Position numbers and translations under genes: made by a program. A model generated the notes under the pieces. That model had not been told where the DNA came from. It did not search any database and worked only from the letters and a program-made list of their open reading frames with translations. This document shows positions 15,992-26,089 of a stretch of DNA of 29,681 nucleotides, one piece after another. Position 1 is the first letter of the stretch. Every line of letters begins with the position of its first letter. This stretch comes from a virus, in the IMG/VR virus record IMGVR_UViG_3300020220_000233, positions 1 through 29,681 of that record; one strand, 5' to 3'.

Positions 15992-18900
15992 GGGCGTTTC
16001 TTAAGTAGTCTCCCAAAGCATGAAACTCAATAGGTGTTCCATTTACTCCACGTGTACAATTTAAGAAACGATCACTCAACTTGCTGGTATAAGAAATTTG
16101 TTCTTTGCCAACCAAAATAGTTCCAGATGATGGGAATTTTGATGTATTAGCATAGATAACAGCATTTGTTGCAAGATATCCAGGATTACCTATCGCGGGG
16201 ATGTCATCAGTTTCCACCATTGATAAGTAGTAATTTATTGATGGATATGCAAGATTAAATAGATTTCCTGTTGATATAATATTTGAACCTGCGTAATTAT
16301 CAAAATCTCCAACAGTAAATCCATTCATAATAAAATCTTCAATGGTTATTGCAGAAACTGGTGTTCCTCCAGTAGAGAGAATATTACCAGTATCCATAAA
16401 CTTTGCATTTTCCCATTGTGCAAATGACGGACCTAAAGTTCCACTTGCCAAGTTTGTTGAGAAACTTAATCCGCGATGGTCAACAAATCCAACATAGTGA
16501 TTGAACATTCTCTCAACTGTTGCTAGTAAAAGGGGTTGAGATTCTACAGTTCTATCAATATAATATTGTCTTAGCATGTAAGAATCACTTTGATTTGTTG
16601 GAGAAGAAACTTGACCAATACTTGCTGGACGAATATATAAAACTTCTTTGGATACAGAAAGAGGAGAAAGATCAATTTCTCTATTTAAAGTAATTACACA
16701 ATTTGCACTAGAAGATGGAGAAACGGAAGTTATGAATGAATAAACGGTCTCAATTCCTCTAGAAAATTCAACAATTAAATTTGTTGCTACTGGAGATTGT
16801 TGTATAATTTGAGTTCCAACTGTCAGTTGAATAAAACTATCAATTTTTCTTCCTCTTTGCTTGATAATATCATACTGCCTTGCAGTAACAACTCTTGGTG
16901 GTTTTGTGTATCCAGATCCAGAATCAGTGATGACAATATCAATTATTTGTCCACGAGAAACAATAACTTCTGCTCTAGCTCCACCACCATTCTGATCTAC
17001 GGGTATGAAATGTAAAATTGGTGTTGTCTCATATCCATATGCAGTTGTTGGTTGAATAATACCAGTATTATATAAAAGCTGTAAATCTTTTTTATTCCAA
17101 GTAATTTTATTAACTTTTCCTGCTTGAATACTGCAAGTAACGCTCAATCCAACACCAGTAGTTTCTCCATTATAATTGCTTGTAACAACAGACCCAAAAA
17201 AGTCATTTGATACATCTTGGGATGGATTATAATTTTTTGGATTTACATATTGTGGCAGTTCTTTAATGTCTCTGTATTGGTTTTCGCCATCAATTTTGAT
17301 AATATCACCAGCATTTAGATTTGCTAATAAACGCTTCTTTTCATAAAAGGAGATATCTGCTTCTTTTGTATCATACAACCATGTAGCAGAATTTCTCTGC
17401 ATCTTATAATCATTCTCTTCATCTCTAACAACAGTAATACTATTTGTAGTAAATACTAACTCATACTCATCTGAGAAGTCATCTTCTGCAGCAAAGAATA
17501 TTGTTGAATTGACTAATTGTGGATTACCACCAGCAAGTGTAATCACAAGTTTATTGGATGTTTTGTAATATGATTTTACATTGCCAATAAATCTTTTCGT
17601 TCCACTAATTTTTTGATATGCAACTTGGAACTTATCATATGATGTATTATACCAAGTTTCCCAATCAACAAAGGAATTGGGAGAACCAGCATCGCATGTC
17701 AGGATTAATTTGTTATAGTAAGTATTCCTTTCAAAGTCATATAAAGTAATAGTCTGCTCAATATCTCTTCCATATAAAAGAATAATTTCAATATTATTCT
17801 CTGAAAAAATATCTCTAGTAAAAGTAATTGCTGGACCATTAATTTGATAAGAGTCTCCTTCTCGTTGTAAAGTACCATCAATAAACACCAATACAAAATT
17901 GCCGTCATCAATGGTTTTCACTTTCTTATCTTTGGAGTTTAAGATTAGGAAAGGACCTGGAGATCCGTCAAGAATACCAGATTTATCAATTTCACAACGG
18001 ATATAGTTTCCTATCGTATGTGCAAAGAATTTTTCTACTGCTAAAGGTTCTTGAACTAATTTTACATTTTCTTCTTGCCCCCAAATTGGTGGAGATGAGA
18101 ATACAATTTTATTGGGAATTGATGATCTATCAATATAATATGCAGAATCGTGTTGTAATATTCCACTCAATCCAACAAAAAGATTCTCATTTAAATCTGT
18201 TTGAACTGGAGAACCATCAGAATAATATAAATCAAAAATTGTATTCTCCCCATTAATATAATCTGGATATGAAACTTCTACAGTCCCTGGTCCAGTTACT
18301 AAAGTTTGTCTAATCACATCATATAGAGAATCTAAAGCAGAAGCAACATCTTCACATTCAGTAAATGTGTTATATCTCAATCCAATATCACGAATCAGAT
18401 CAATATTTGAGTATGACCTTAAGGTAGTCCAATATCCAGTTGAATTTGGATTTTGTGGAATTACATCAATTCTATCTGGTCCTCCTTCTAATGTATCTTC
18501 AACAATCTGTGCATATGTGTTTATTGCACTTTCAACTTGAGCACATAATGGAGATACAGTATCCAATCTAACATTTGGATCTGTTACAGGAGCAATAATT
18601 GTGATGCCACTAATTTGATTTAGCATTGCATCAATCATCAGTAAAGCTGCCTGGTTGTAGGCGTAAATTGATTCTGACAATTCACCAGCAATATGTACAC
18701 GTTGATTGTTTACAAAATATGAATTTGCAAATTTAATTACTTTTTCATTGCCACCATAACGTAGTGAATATACAACCGCATCAACAAATAAACCAATGTC
18801 ACGTAGACATAAATCTTCTGTTTTTACCCAAGAAGTGATTCCAGTATTTTTTGTAATGTTTGGTTTTTGGTTGTTTTGGATTGCTGTAGTTAGAATACCA

Positions 18901-21900
18901 AACAATGAAGTAATTGCAGAATTTACATTTGAACATTCTGGAACGCTAGTAATATTTGGATCAATAACCGCTCCTAAATTATTAACTGCAGCAATACACA
19001 AATCTCTTGCAAAATTAAACGCATGAATTGATTCCGTTCTTTCCCCATCAAGAGCATCATGGAAATCAAAATATGCGTTAGTAACTTCAATAGTAGCTGA
19101 GTTTCCACCACGAGCCACATCTTCGGCAATTGCTACTAGAATAATTTTCAAATCTCTTTCACATGATGATGTCGCATACTGAGTGCCGAATTCGTTTTCT
19201 ATCTCAACCAAAGTATCCAATACAATATCATCAAGATTCTTATAAATTAACCTCCTAGCATCTTTAAATCTATATGCTTCTTCTGGGACTCCTGGATAAA
19301 TGAATCCAGGGAATTCTTCATAAATTCTATAAGCTGCTTCTCTTTGAATATTAATTTTATTGGCAATAATAAGATCTGCAGCATCTATATATGTACCAGT
19401 ATTTGAACCGCTCCATAAGAATGTTACAACGGCATTATCAGAAATTGTGAGTCCACTTGCTGGAGTAATAGCATAATAATTTCCAGGAGAAATCTGTAAA
19501 AATATTCCTGGAGCAATTTGGATAATTGCAGCAGTAGTATCTACACTTGATGCGGGAGTTGTGTTAGTTGTTATAGTTTGAGCAGAAGAACTTGATAGTG
19601 GAATTGCGTTTTTACTCAGTTTTAATCTTGTGCTATCAAGAATTTCTGTAATGATAGTATCAGAACTAAATGCTCTCCCAGCACTAATTCTCATACCAAT
19701 AGCAACATTTCTTGTATCACCAATTTCAATGATGTTTGTTCCTGGAGTCCAAGATGCTCCTGGTTCTACAACATCCCAATTTCTCATTGCTAGTTTGCAT
19801 AGACGAACAGCATATCCAAATGCTTCAATGGTTGCATCAACTTCATCTCCATCAATATAACTTAATGTTCCAAAATTGAAATATTTTTCTATTGATAGAA
19901 TGGTTTTTTCGTTTCCTCCAAACCTTAAATCATGTGCCAAAGCATCAATGATGTAACCAATATCTCTAGAACATTTTGAACCAAGAGTATTCCACGTTAA
20001 AGATGGATATTTTGATTTGATATAACCAAGAGTTTCTGCTTGAATAAATGCTCTATTAAACTCAAGTTGATTTGCGGAATCTATCCATCTTCCATTTCTC
20101 TGGAAAATATTTCTAATTTTCTTTAAGTATCTTTGATTTAATGTTGGATTTTTAAATTCAAATAATCTACCATAGAATCTTACTCCAGGAGCAATCTGCC
20201 CATCTTCAATGGACTGACCAAGAGGTGGATTTTTAAACGTAATTTTATCGCCAGAAACAGTATATGCAGTCCCTGGTTCTTGAATTATGCCGTCAAGAGT
20301 AATAATTAGTGCTTGTGAATTATATGGATTTACAGAATTGCCATTTACGTCAACAATATTAAATGTAGTAGTTCCTTCAAGATTTCCTTTATCTGTAAAT
20401 GCACCGTCAAATGGAGCATTTAGATAAACTCTTTTAGCACGAATTTCTGATGTATTTGCACTGTCAACAGAAACTGATCCAACTCCTTTTTCAACATTTA
20501 ATGATTTTGTAGCAATAATACTCTGAGTAATTTTTCTCTTTGTATTAATTACGGTAACTTTATTTTTATTGGGATCCCACAATTGGACAATACTTGTTTT
20601 TGTAGATTTTGTGTTGGCACTCATTCTATTTTGAGCACCAGACTCAATCAGAACCTCTCCAAACAACTGGAATCCAGCTGGATGAGTAGTTTGCTTTATG
20701 AGAGATCTCCACAAATCAATTGGAGTTTTTGATTTTACCGTATATGAATAGTCTTGATAATAATATGAGTCAGAGATTCTTTGATTTGCGTCACTAATTT
20801 TTCCATAATCTGATTGATAATATCCCATATTATCAAAATAAGTTTTGATAATAGGAGAAAACTGCGTATAATCAATGGATTGTAGTTTCGCAGTTTTGTT
20901 ATTTGACAATCCAATGATTTGCTTTCCTTCACGGAGAATTCCTTGAACTCTATCAACAATAAGAATATTTGATCCATTTCTCCAAGAAGTTACTCGTGCT
21001 CTAGCAACTTCAACATTTCCAGATCTTTGAATAATAGTTTCACCAACAATAAAAGCATCTGTAGCAAAATCTGAAACTACTAGTATATAATTTGATCTAA
21101 ATGAAGATTTTAATGTTAGATCCTTGTGATAAGCACCGCCATTATTAATTAATTTAATATTTCTTGGAATACCAATGTTTTTACTATTCAAATAACATTT
21201 AATATCTGACTCTGCAATTTTAATATCTGGAATCTCTGTATAACCAGTTCCAGAATTTTTAATTAAAATCCCAGTAATTTTACCAGCATCAGCAACTGCT
21301 GTTAAAACTGCATTACCAGAAACGATAACTACAGGTTTGGAATAATTTTTTCCTGTCTCAGTTACTACAACTCCAGTGATTCTTCCATCTTGAATAGTAC
21401 ATTCTGCAACTGCAGCATATTCTGCAGATGGAACTACGCCAGTAACAATTGGAATTTTTTTGTAATCACTACCAATATTTGTAATTCTAACCGAATTTAT
21501 TTTTCCAATGGAGAAAATAGATTCCGATACATATGAAATTTGTCCACTTCCATCATGTGGAGCTGCGAATAATGTTTCATATACAATTTTATTTGATGTT
21601 ACATATAATGCAATTTTTTTTCCTTGCAGCGGATCATCAACTACATTTAGATAAGATTTTTCCGAATTGATTTTATTATTCTTATCATAATAAAAATACT
21701 TACTAAATGGAATATCAACTTTATTTTGATATGTGTTTGATGAGATTCTAGGACCAAAACCAACTTTTACACTGATGATATTTCCAACAGATACTTTCTC
21801 TGGAGTTACTAAATTTAAATTGATACTTGGAGAAAGATCAAAACGAACATCACTCATTGATGGATGAGAAATATCAAAATTATATTTGTAGTATTTTTTA

Positions 21901-24900
21901 ATATCAATTACTTTATTTCTAACAAAATTTATATTATTAGAAGAAAATTCAAAATATCTTTCTGGTTTGGTGATTGAAGAAATTGTAACAAGTCTTTTAT
22001 CAACACTCTGATCAAAGAAAACAGAATCTTTAATTAAAGAACTAATTGTAGTGAGTGTTTGTGAATAATTATATACAAAAACAATTTTTTGTGTAGTTGG
22101 ATCATATGATAGTACAATAGGATCGTCAGAACCAGAACCAAGTTGATATCCAGGAGAAATATTATATCCTGGATCATAAATTGAAACAACTGCACCATCA
22201 AAATGATCTACTGCTGTAGTTCCTTTCTGAGATCTTTCTACAACAAATGTATTATTTGTTCTTGACAATACCTTTACAATTTCATCATTGATTTTTAAAT
22301 AATCTCCAATTGTGATACCGATATAACTATCAAGAGTTAGTTTTGAATTTTGTAAAGAAAATCCGACGTGATCAACACTCAACTTTAATGATGGAGTTGT
22401 AGAATTAGTTTTATTGAGAGCAACATTGCCAACTGTAAGAACATCAAATTTATTATATCCAAATCCTTTATCACTGATCGTAACACTTGTGACGGAACCT
22501 TGAGAAGAAACAACAATAGTTGCTTTTGCATTAGTTCCATTACCACCAACAAGAGCAATATTTGAATAAGATCCTGCAGTATAATTTTCACCTCCATTTA
22601 AAATTGCAACTCTTCCAACACCAGTGTCTTTTAAGACTCTACTTACTCCTGGTGCTTGCAATGTTGCTTCTTGATAGATGCGGGTTCTTACATAATACGT
22701 TGATGTTGTTGTAGCATCATTTGGATTGATATCAATCGTAATTTGTTCGTCTAATCCAACTCCATGATCATCCGAAGTTGTTAGTAATGCTACACTATCA
22801 TTCAAATTAAAAATAATTAAATCGTTACTTAATGAGTTTAAAGATACAATTTTTGATCCTGGGGTGTTAATTAAATCAGAACTAGTTAAGAATAATGTAT
22901 CAGATACAATAAAATTTCCAGAAAGAACTTTTACTTTTACTGTATTTTGTGCTGTTGTCCCTTCCAAGACTTTGCCAGTTGCTACAGCAGCATTAATGCC
23001 ATTACTTAAAGATAATATAGCACCTTTTGTGTATGATGAATTTTGATCTAAAATTAACGATAATACTTTTGTATTTGAAGACAATACATCACTTGAATTA
23101 AACGTTCCAGAAACGTTTCTAAGGGCAACCTTTGTCCCAGAGAATACATCTCCAACAATTTTTCCAGAGGCACCTGTTAGCGCCTGTGTGAGTGTATCTC
23201 CATCAAACAAATAAGCAGTAGTAACTAGATCAAATAAAACAACTTTACTATCTTCAGATTCAATTGAAAGAACTTGTCTGCCACTAACAGAAGAAACCTC
23301 TGCTTTTGCACCAAATCCATCTGTCTGTGTGTCGTTTATAATAACTTCCGAACCAACAGAAAAATTATTCACGCTATCTAAAACAGTTGCAGATATTACG
23401 TTTCCTCTATTAACATCTTCAATTATTGCATGAGAAAGATCACCATTTTTATCAATACCACTTGTTCTAAGTCTGTTAGCATCAACAGGCAAGTCATCTT
23501 GAGAAATACTGGAGTTATAATTTGAATCTAAAGGTAATGAGTAATAATTTTGTCCAATAATATAAGGGAATACTGGATTATTTGATGCGTCAACTGTGAT
23601 AAAATATGCATAAGTTCCCTGTGGATATTCTGGAGTTACACAATATCTTCCGTTATTTTGATCTAATGATCCATAACCTTCAATATAATTATAATCATCA
23701 ACAAATGTTCCAATTGGATAAATTGCTGTGCTCGGACCAATATTTCTGCTGATATTCTTAGAATAACTTGATGTCATTCTAACAATTGGACTTGTTAAAA
23801 CAAGAGGATTGTTATAACCATATGGACCATAAATTGGATTGCCATCATATGCAAATCCAATAATCGGGGAGTGCGAAGATCCAGTATCAGTAGAACGCAA
23901 AGCAGATGGAGATGCATAATATGCATATCCGTATCCTAGTGTATTAACAAAATTTTTGAAGAAATAACCATTGTTTGAATCTAATTGAGATTTAAATTTT
24001 TTGTATTTGTCTTTTACCCAGGATTTAATTTCTGCAACTGCTTCTGCTCCAGAACCAATAGCAATAAGATCAACCGAAACATTTTCTTGTGTATAAAGAC
24101 TTCCACCTTTTATTTTTTCAAAACCGACTACTTTTCCTTCGTTAGAAATGATAGTCTTAAAATCTGCAAATCTTCCTTTGCCAGCTGCATCGGTAATTTT
24201 AACTTCTGGAGGAGAAGAATAATATTCTCCAGGATTATTTACAACAATACTAGTAATTTCACCATTAGTTACAACTGCCGTTGCAGTAGCATTTCTGCCA
24301 GATGTGATCTCTACAGTTGGGATTTGACCATAATTACCAGTATCATCAACAATAATAGATTCAACAACTTGTCCCGCTAACTTTGTTCTTACTAATCCAC
24401 TTACATTATTAATTAAAACATATGGACCTTTTTGGTATCCAGAACCTCGGTTTAAGACTTTAATTTTTTGTATGGCACCATTGTAAACAACATCACTATC
24501 TTTATAACTTAGAAGTGGAATACCATTAATTGCAATGCCAACATCTCTATTACCAGTTTCATAAATTTCTGTAGTAGAAATTGCATTCTTTCTAATAATT
24601 CTCAATAACTTTTGATCCTCAATATCTTGAGGAATCGTAGCAGTCAGAGGAATAATATCATGAGAAGGGAATCCAGATGATGTTATGTAATAACCTTCAC
24701 CATCTTCAAAAATTGCCGATACATTTGAATTTAATTTTGAAATTGCTGCAGAAACACTTGGATGATTGGAAGATCCTGGAGGAGATGAACTTGTGATCCA
24801 TCTTAGATTATTTTGAGAATCAAAAATTTTAGGATCTGTTGTGATAAATCCAGGTTCCGAAATCTGCAAAATTTCTCCTGGATTTGAATATGGTGAACCA

Positions 24901-26084
24901 TATTGATTCTCTAATGCATATAGAACACCATATACTAATAATGATATACCATTACTAGAAACATTAGCTCCATATGTAACAGAAGATCCAATTGGATGTA
25001 CAAGAGATCCCGATCTAGATTTAATAATAAATTGATTTACATTTTTCTCTTCAAATGTAAACTTTTCCGAACTGATATAAAATTCTCCTTTTGAATCCCA
25101 TCCCATTGTTGAGAATACATTAATTCTATCTCCAATAGAATCAAATTGAGATACCTCTTTTGTTAGTTTGGTTTTAGAAGCGATGGAAAATGAACCATTT
25201 ACACTTTGTTCAGCAAGAATTAATTCATATAAATCTTCACCATTAAACTTACCAACATATTTTACATTATCAACTACAGCAGAAGCATAAGAACCATCAA
25301 CATTTTGCTTGATTGTTCTCCCAATCAAGTTTAATGGATTTCCAGATAAAATTTTGACTTTTAATGAATATACATTGGTCCACTTAGATTCAGATGCCTT
25401 TAATGTAAAATCTCTAGGATATTTTACTTCTGGTTCTAGATCATTATCAATTAAACATTTAAATAAAAATTTAATTGAACTATCAGTACCCTTTGACTGA
25501 TAGAATGATGTAATATTTTTAATTAAAACTCGTTTGTCAACATCTGATTTTAGATATGCTTCTGGGAAGTCGCTTAGATATTGTTTCTCAAAACTTTTAA
25601 CTAAGGCATATAAAAATAAATTGCTAATGTTTTGTACAACTGATCCATTTAGATGATTTGATGCCTGTGTGGTTACAAATGTACTTTCACTGTAAAGATC
25701 TCCCAGTTTTGTATTTCCACTAATACCACGACTTACTTCTAGGAATTGTGTATCTGTACGTTGCTTATAAAAACAAATTTCATTATCAATTTGAATATAT
25801 CCACCGTTCTTGGGAAATGAAGTTGCATCAAGAACTGTGATTGTGTCATCAGATGATTGTAATGATCCTGCTAATTTTGTAGACTGTGTGAGAATATTTT
25901 TTTCATAAAAATCAATATCACAATAAGTCTGAATATTTGTAATAATATCCAGCGGATTACCCTGAATTTCTAACTGCTCATAGTATTTTTGTACGAATCT
26001 TGTAAAGAGTTCGTACTCTTCGTTGATAAAGTCTGGTAATTGTGATTCAACCAGAAATGAAATTTTGTTAGCAGTTTTCAGCAT
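15987..26084 (-). CDS. Giant baseplate wedge protein in gp7 position (3365 residues)
   Basis: By position between gp6 and gp8 this is the counterpart of T4 gp7 (1032 residues, the wedge initiator), but I see no sequence match, so gp7 is not assigned. Parts in order: a helical N-terminus (FINEEYELFTRFVQKYYEQL); an FP-x-x-G-x-I-x-I-x-x-E / SRG--GN module at 79-130; glycine-tyrosine strand repeats (GSGYQKGPYVLI, GNYGQIPTVEI, GEYYSSPPEVKI) at about 538-690; a YHYH-like domain at about 725-850 (HSPIIGFAYDGNPIYGPYGY); more such repeats near 1155-1220 and 1528-1658; a second RG--GT module near 1245-1306; three helical repeats (C-RDIG--IDA---DLR-GGNEK) at about 2030-2495; and a C-terminal RGVNGT module. 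The ATG is five bases after the gp6 stop. A single uninterrupted frame argues against frameshift decay. Confidence 0.8.
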   Translation of the reverse strand: MLKTANKISFLVESQLPDFINEEYELFTRFVQKYYEQLEIQGNPLDIITNIQTYCDIDFYEKNILTQSTKLAGSLQSSDDTITVLDATSFPKNGGYIQIDNEICFYKQRTDTQFLEVSRGISGNTKLGDLYSESTFVTTQASNHLNGSVVQNISNLFLYALVKSFEKQYLSDFPEAYLKSDVDKRVLIKNITSFYQSKGTDSSIKFLFKCLIDNDLEPEVKYPRDFTLKASESKWTNVYSLKVKILSGNPLNLIGRTIKQNVDGSYASAVVDNVKYVGKFNGEDLYELILAEQSVNGSFSIASKTKLTKEVSQFDSIGDRINVFSTMGWDSKGEFYISSEKFTFEEKNVNQFIIKSRSGSLVHPIGSSVTYGANVSSNGISLLVYGVLYALENQYGSPYSNPGEILQISEPGFITTDPKIFDSQNNLRWITSSSPPGSSNHPSVSAAISKLNSNVSAIFEDGEGYYITSSGFPSHDIIPLTATIPQDIEDQKLLRIIRKNAISTTEIYETGNRDVGIAINGIPLLSYKDSDVVYNGAIQKIKVLNRGSGYQKGPYVLINNVSGLVRTKLAGQVVESIIVDDTGNYGQIPTVEITSGRNATATAVVTNGEITSIVVNNPGEYYSSPPEVKITDAAGKGRFADFKTIISNEGKVVGFEKIKGGSLYTQENVSVDLIAIGSGAEAVAEIKSWVKDKYKKFKSQLDSNNGYFFKNFVNTLGYGYAYYASPSALRSTDTGSSHSPIIGFAYDGNPIYGPYGYNNPLVLTSPIVRMTSSYSKNISRNIGPSTAIYPIGTFVDDYNYIEGYGSLDQNNGRYCVTPEYPQGTYAYFITVDASNNPVFPYIIGQNYYSLPLDSNYNSSISQDDLPVDANRLRTSGIDKNGDLSHAIIEDVNRGNVISATVLDSVNNFSVGSEVIINDTQTDGFGAKAEVSSVSGRQVLSIESEDSKVVLFDLVTTAYLFDGDTLTQALTGASGKIVGDVFSGTKVALRNVSGTFNSSDVLSSNTKVLSLILDQNSSYTKGAILSLSNGINAAVATGKVLEGTTAQNTVKVKVLSGNFIVSDTLFLTSSDLINTPGSKIVSLNSLSNDLIIFNLNDSVALLTTSDDHGVGLDEQITIDINPNDATTTSTYYVRTRIYQEATLQAPGVSRVLKDTGVGRVAILNGGENYTAGSYSNIALVGGNGTNAKATIVVSSQGSVTSVTISDKGFGYNKFDVLTVGNVALNKTNSTTPSLKLSVDHVGFSLQNSKLTLDSYIGITIGDYLKINDEIVKVLSRTNNTFVVERSQKGTTAVDHFDGAVVSIYDPGYNISPGYQLGSGSDDPIVLSYDPTTQKIVFVYNYSQTLTTISSLIKDSVFFDQSVDKRLVTISSITKPERYFEFSSNNINFVRNKVIDIKKYYKYNFDISHPSMSDVRFDLSPSINLNLVTPEKVSVGNIISVKVGFGPRISSNTYQNKVDIPFSKYFYYDKNNKINSEKSYLNVVDDPLQGKKIALYVTSNKIVYETLFAAPHDGSGQISYVSESIFSIGKINSVRITNIGSDYKKIPIVTGVVPSAEYAAVAECTIQDGRITGVVVTETGKNYSKPVVIVSGNAVLTAVADAGKITGILIKNSGTGYTEIPDIKIAESDIKCYLNSKNIGIPRNIKLINNGGAYHKDLTLKSSFRSNYILVVSDFATDAFIVGETIIQRSGNVEVARARVTSWRNGSNILIVDRVQGILREGKQIIGLSNNKTAKLQSIDYTQFSPIIKTYFDNMGYYQSDYGKISDANQRISDSYYYQDYSYTVKSKTPIDLWRSLIKQTTHPAGFQLFGEVLIESGAQNRMSANTKSTKTSIVQLWDPNKNKVTVINTKRKITQSIIATKSLNVEKGVGSVSVDSANTSEIRAKRVYLNAPFDGAFTDKGNLEGTTTFNIVDVNGNSVNPYNSQALIITLDGIIQEPGTAYTVSGDKITFKNPPLGQSIEDGQIAPGVRFYGRLFEFKNPTLNQRYLKKIRNIFQRNGRWIDSANQLEFNRAFIQAETLGYIKSKYPSLTWNTLGSKCSRDIGYIIDALAHDLRFGGNEKTILSIEKYFNFGTLSYIDGDEVDATIEAFGYAVRLCKLAMRNWDVVEPGASWTPGTNIIEIGDTRNVAIGMRISAGRAFSSDTIITEILDSTRLKLSKNAIPLSSSSAQTITTNTTPASSVDTTAAIIQIAPGIFLQISPGNYYAITPASGLTISDNAVVTFLWSGSNTGTYIDAADLIIANKINIQREAAYRIYEEFPGFIYPGVPEEAYRFKDARRLIYKNLDDIVLDTLVEIENEFGTQYATSSCERDLKIILVAIAEDVARGGNSATIEVTNAYFDFHDALDGERTESIHAFNFARDLCIAAVNNLGAVIDPNITSVPECSNVNSAITSLFGILTTAIQNNQKPNITKNTGITSWVKTEDLCLRDIGLFVDAVVYSLRYGGNEKVIKFANSYFVNNQRVHIAGELSESIYAYNQAALLMIDAMLNQISGITIIAPVTDPNVRLDTVSPLCAQVESAINTYAQIVEDTLEGGPDRIDVIPQNPNSTGYWTTLRSYSNIDLIRDIGLRYNTFTECEDVASALDSLYDVIRQTLVTGPGTVEVSYPDYINGENTIFDLYYSDGSPVQTDLNENLFVGLSGILQHDSAYYIDRSSIPNKIVFSSPPIWGQEENVKLVQEPLAVEKFFAHTIGNYIRCEIDKSGILDGSPGPFLILNSKDKKVKTIDDGNFVLVFIDGTLQREGDSYQINGPAITFTRDIFSENNIEIILLYGRDIEQTITLYDFERNTYYNKLILTCDAGSPNSFVDWETWYNTSYDKFQVAYQKISGTKRFIGNVKSYYKTSNKLVITLAGGNPQLVNSTIFFAAEDDFSDEYELVFTTNSITVVRDEENDYKMQRNSATWLYDTKEADISFYEKKRLLANLNAGDIIKIDGENQYRDIKELPQYVNPKNYNPSQDVSNDFFGSVVTSNYNGETTGVGLSVTCSIQAGKVNKITWNKKDLQLLYNTGIIQPTTAYGYETTPILHFIPVDQNGGGARAEVIVSRGQIIDIVITDSGSGYTKPPRVVTARQYDIIKQRGRKIDSFIQLTVGTQIIQQSPVATNLIVEFSRGIETVYSFITSVSPSSSANCVITLNREIDLSPLSVSKEVLYIRPASIGQVSSPTNQSDSYMLRQYYIDRTVESQPLLLATVERMFNHYVGFVDHRGLSFSTNLASGTLGPSFAQWENAKFMDTGNILSTGGTPVSAITIEDFIMNGFTVGDFDNYAGSNIISTGNLFNLAYPSINYYLSMVETDDIPAIGNPGYLATNAVIYANTSKFPSSGTILVGKEQISYTSKLSDRFLNCTRGVNGTPIEFHALGDYLRNAL
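18600..19995 (-). repeat. Three repeated helical domains inside the giant wedge protein (coding)
   Basis: Three diverged copies share the pattern C-x-RD(I/L)G-x-x-(I/V)DA followed by R-GGN and then a Y-x-A---C/M stretch. Copy 1 (about 19770-19995) has CSRDIGYIIDALAHDLRFGG. Copy 2 (about 18960-19170) has CERDLKIILVAIAEDVARGG. Copy 3 (about 18600-18820) has CLRDIGLFVDAVVYSLRYGG. A degenerate remnant, LIRDIGLRYNTF, follows near 18370-18400. They are similar at the protein level rather than the DNA level, so they are old duplications. Confidence 0.75.
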
Positions 26085-26089
26085 CTAAA

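Noticed and set aside
23985-24380. A 131-residue plus-strand frame opposite the giant gene
   Set aside because: It is a Phe/Cys/Asn/Ser-rich antisense shadow of repeated codons, with no other gene on the plus strand in the window.
15987-26084. Calling the 3365-residue protein gp7 outright
   Set aside because: Only its position between gp6 and gp8 supports this; no sequence block of T4 gp7 could be matched, so the symbol was left empty.
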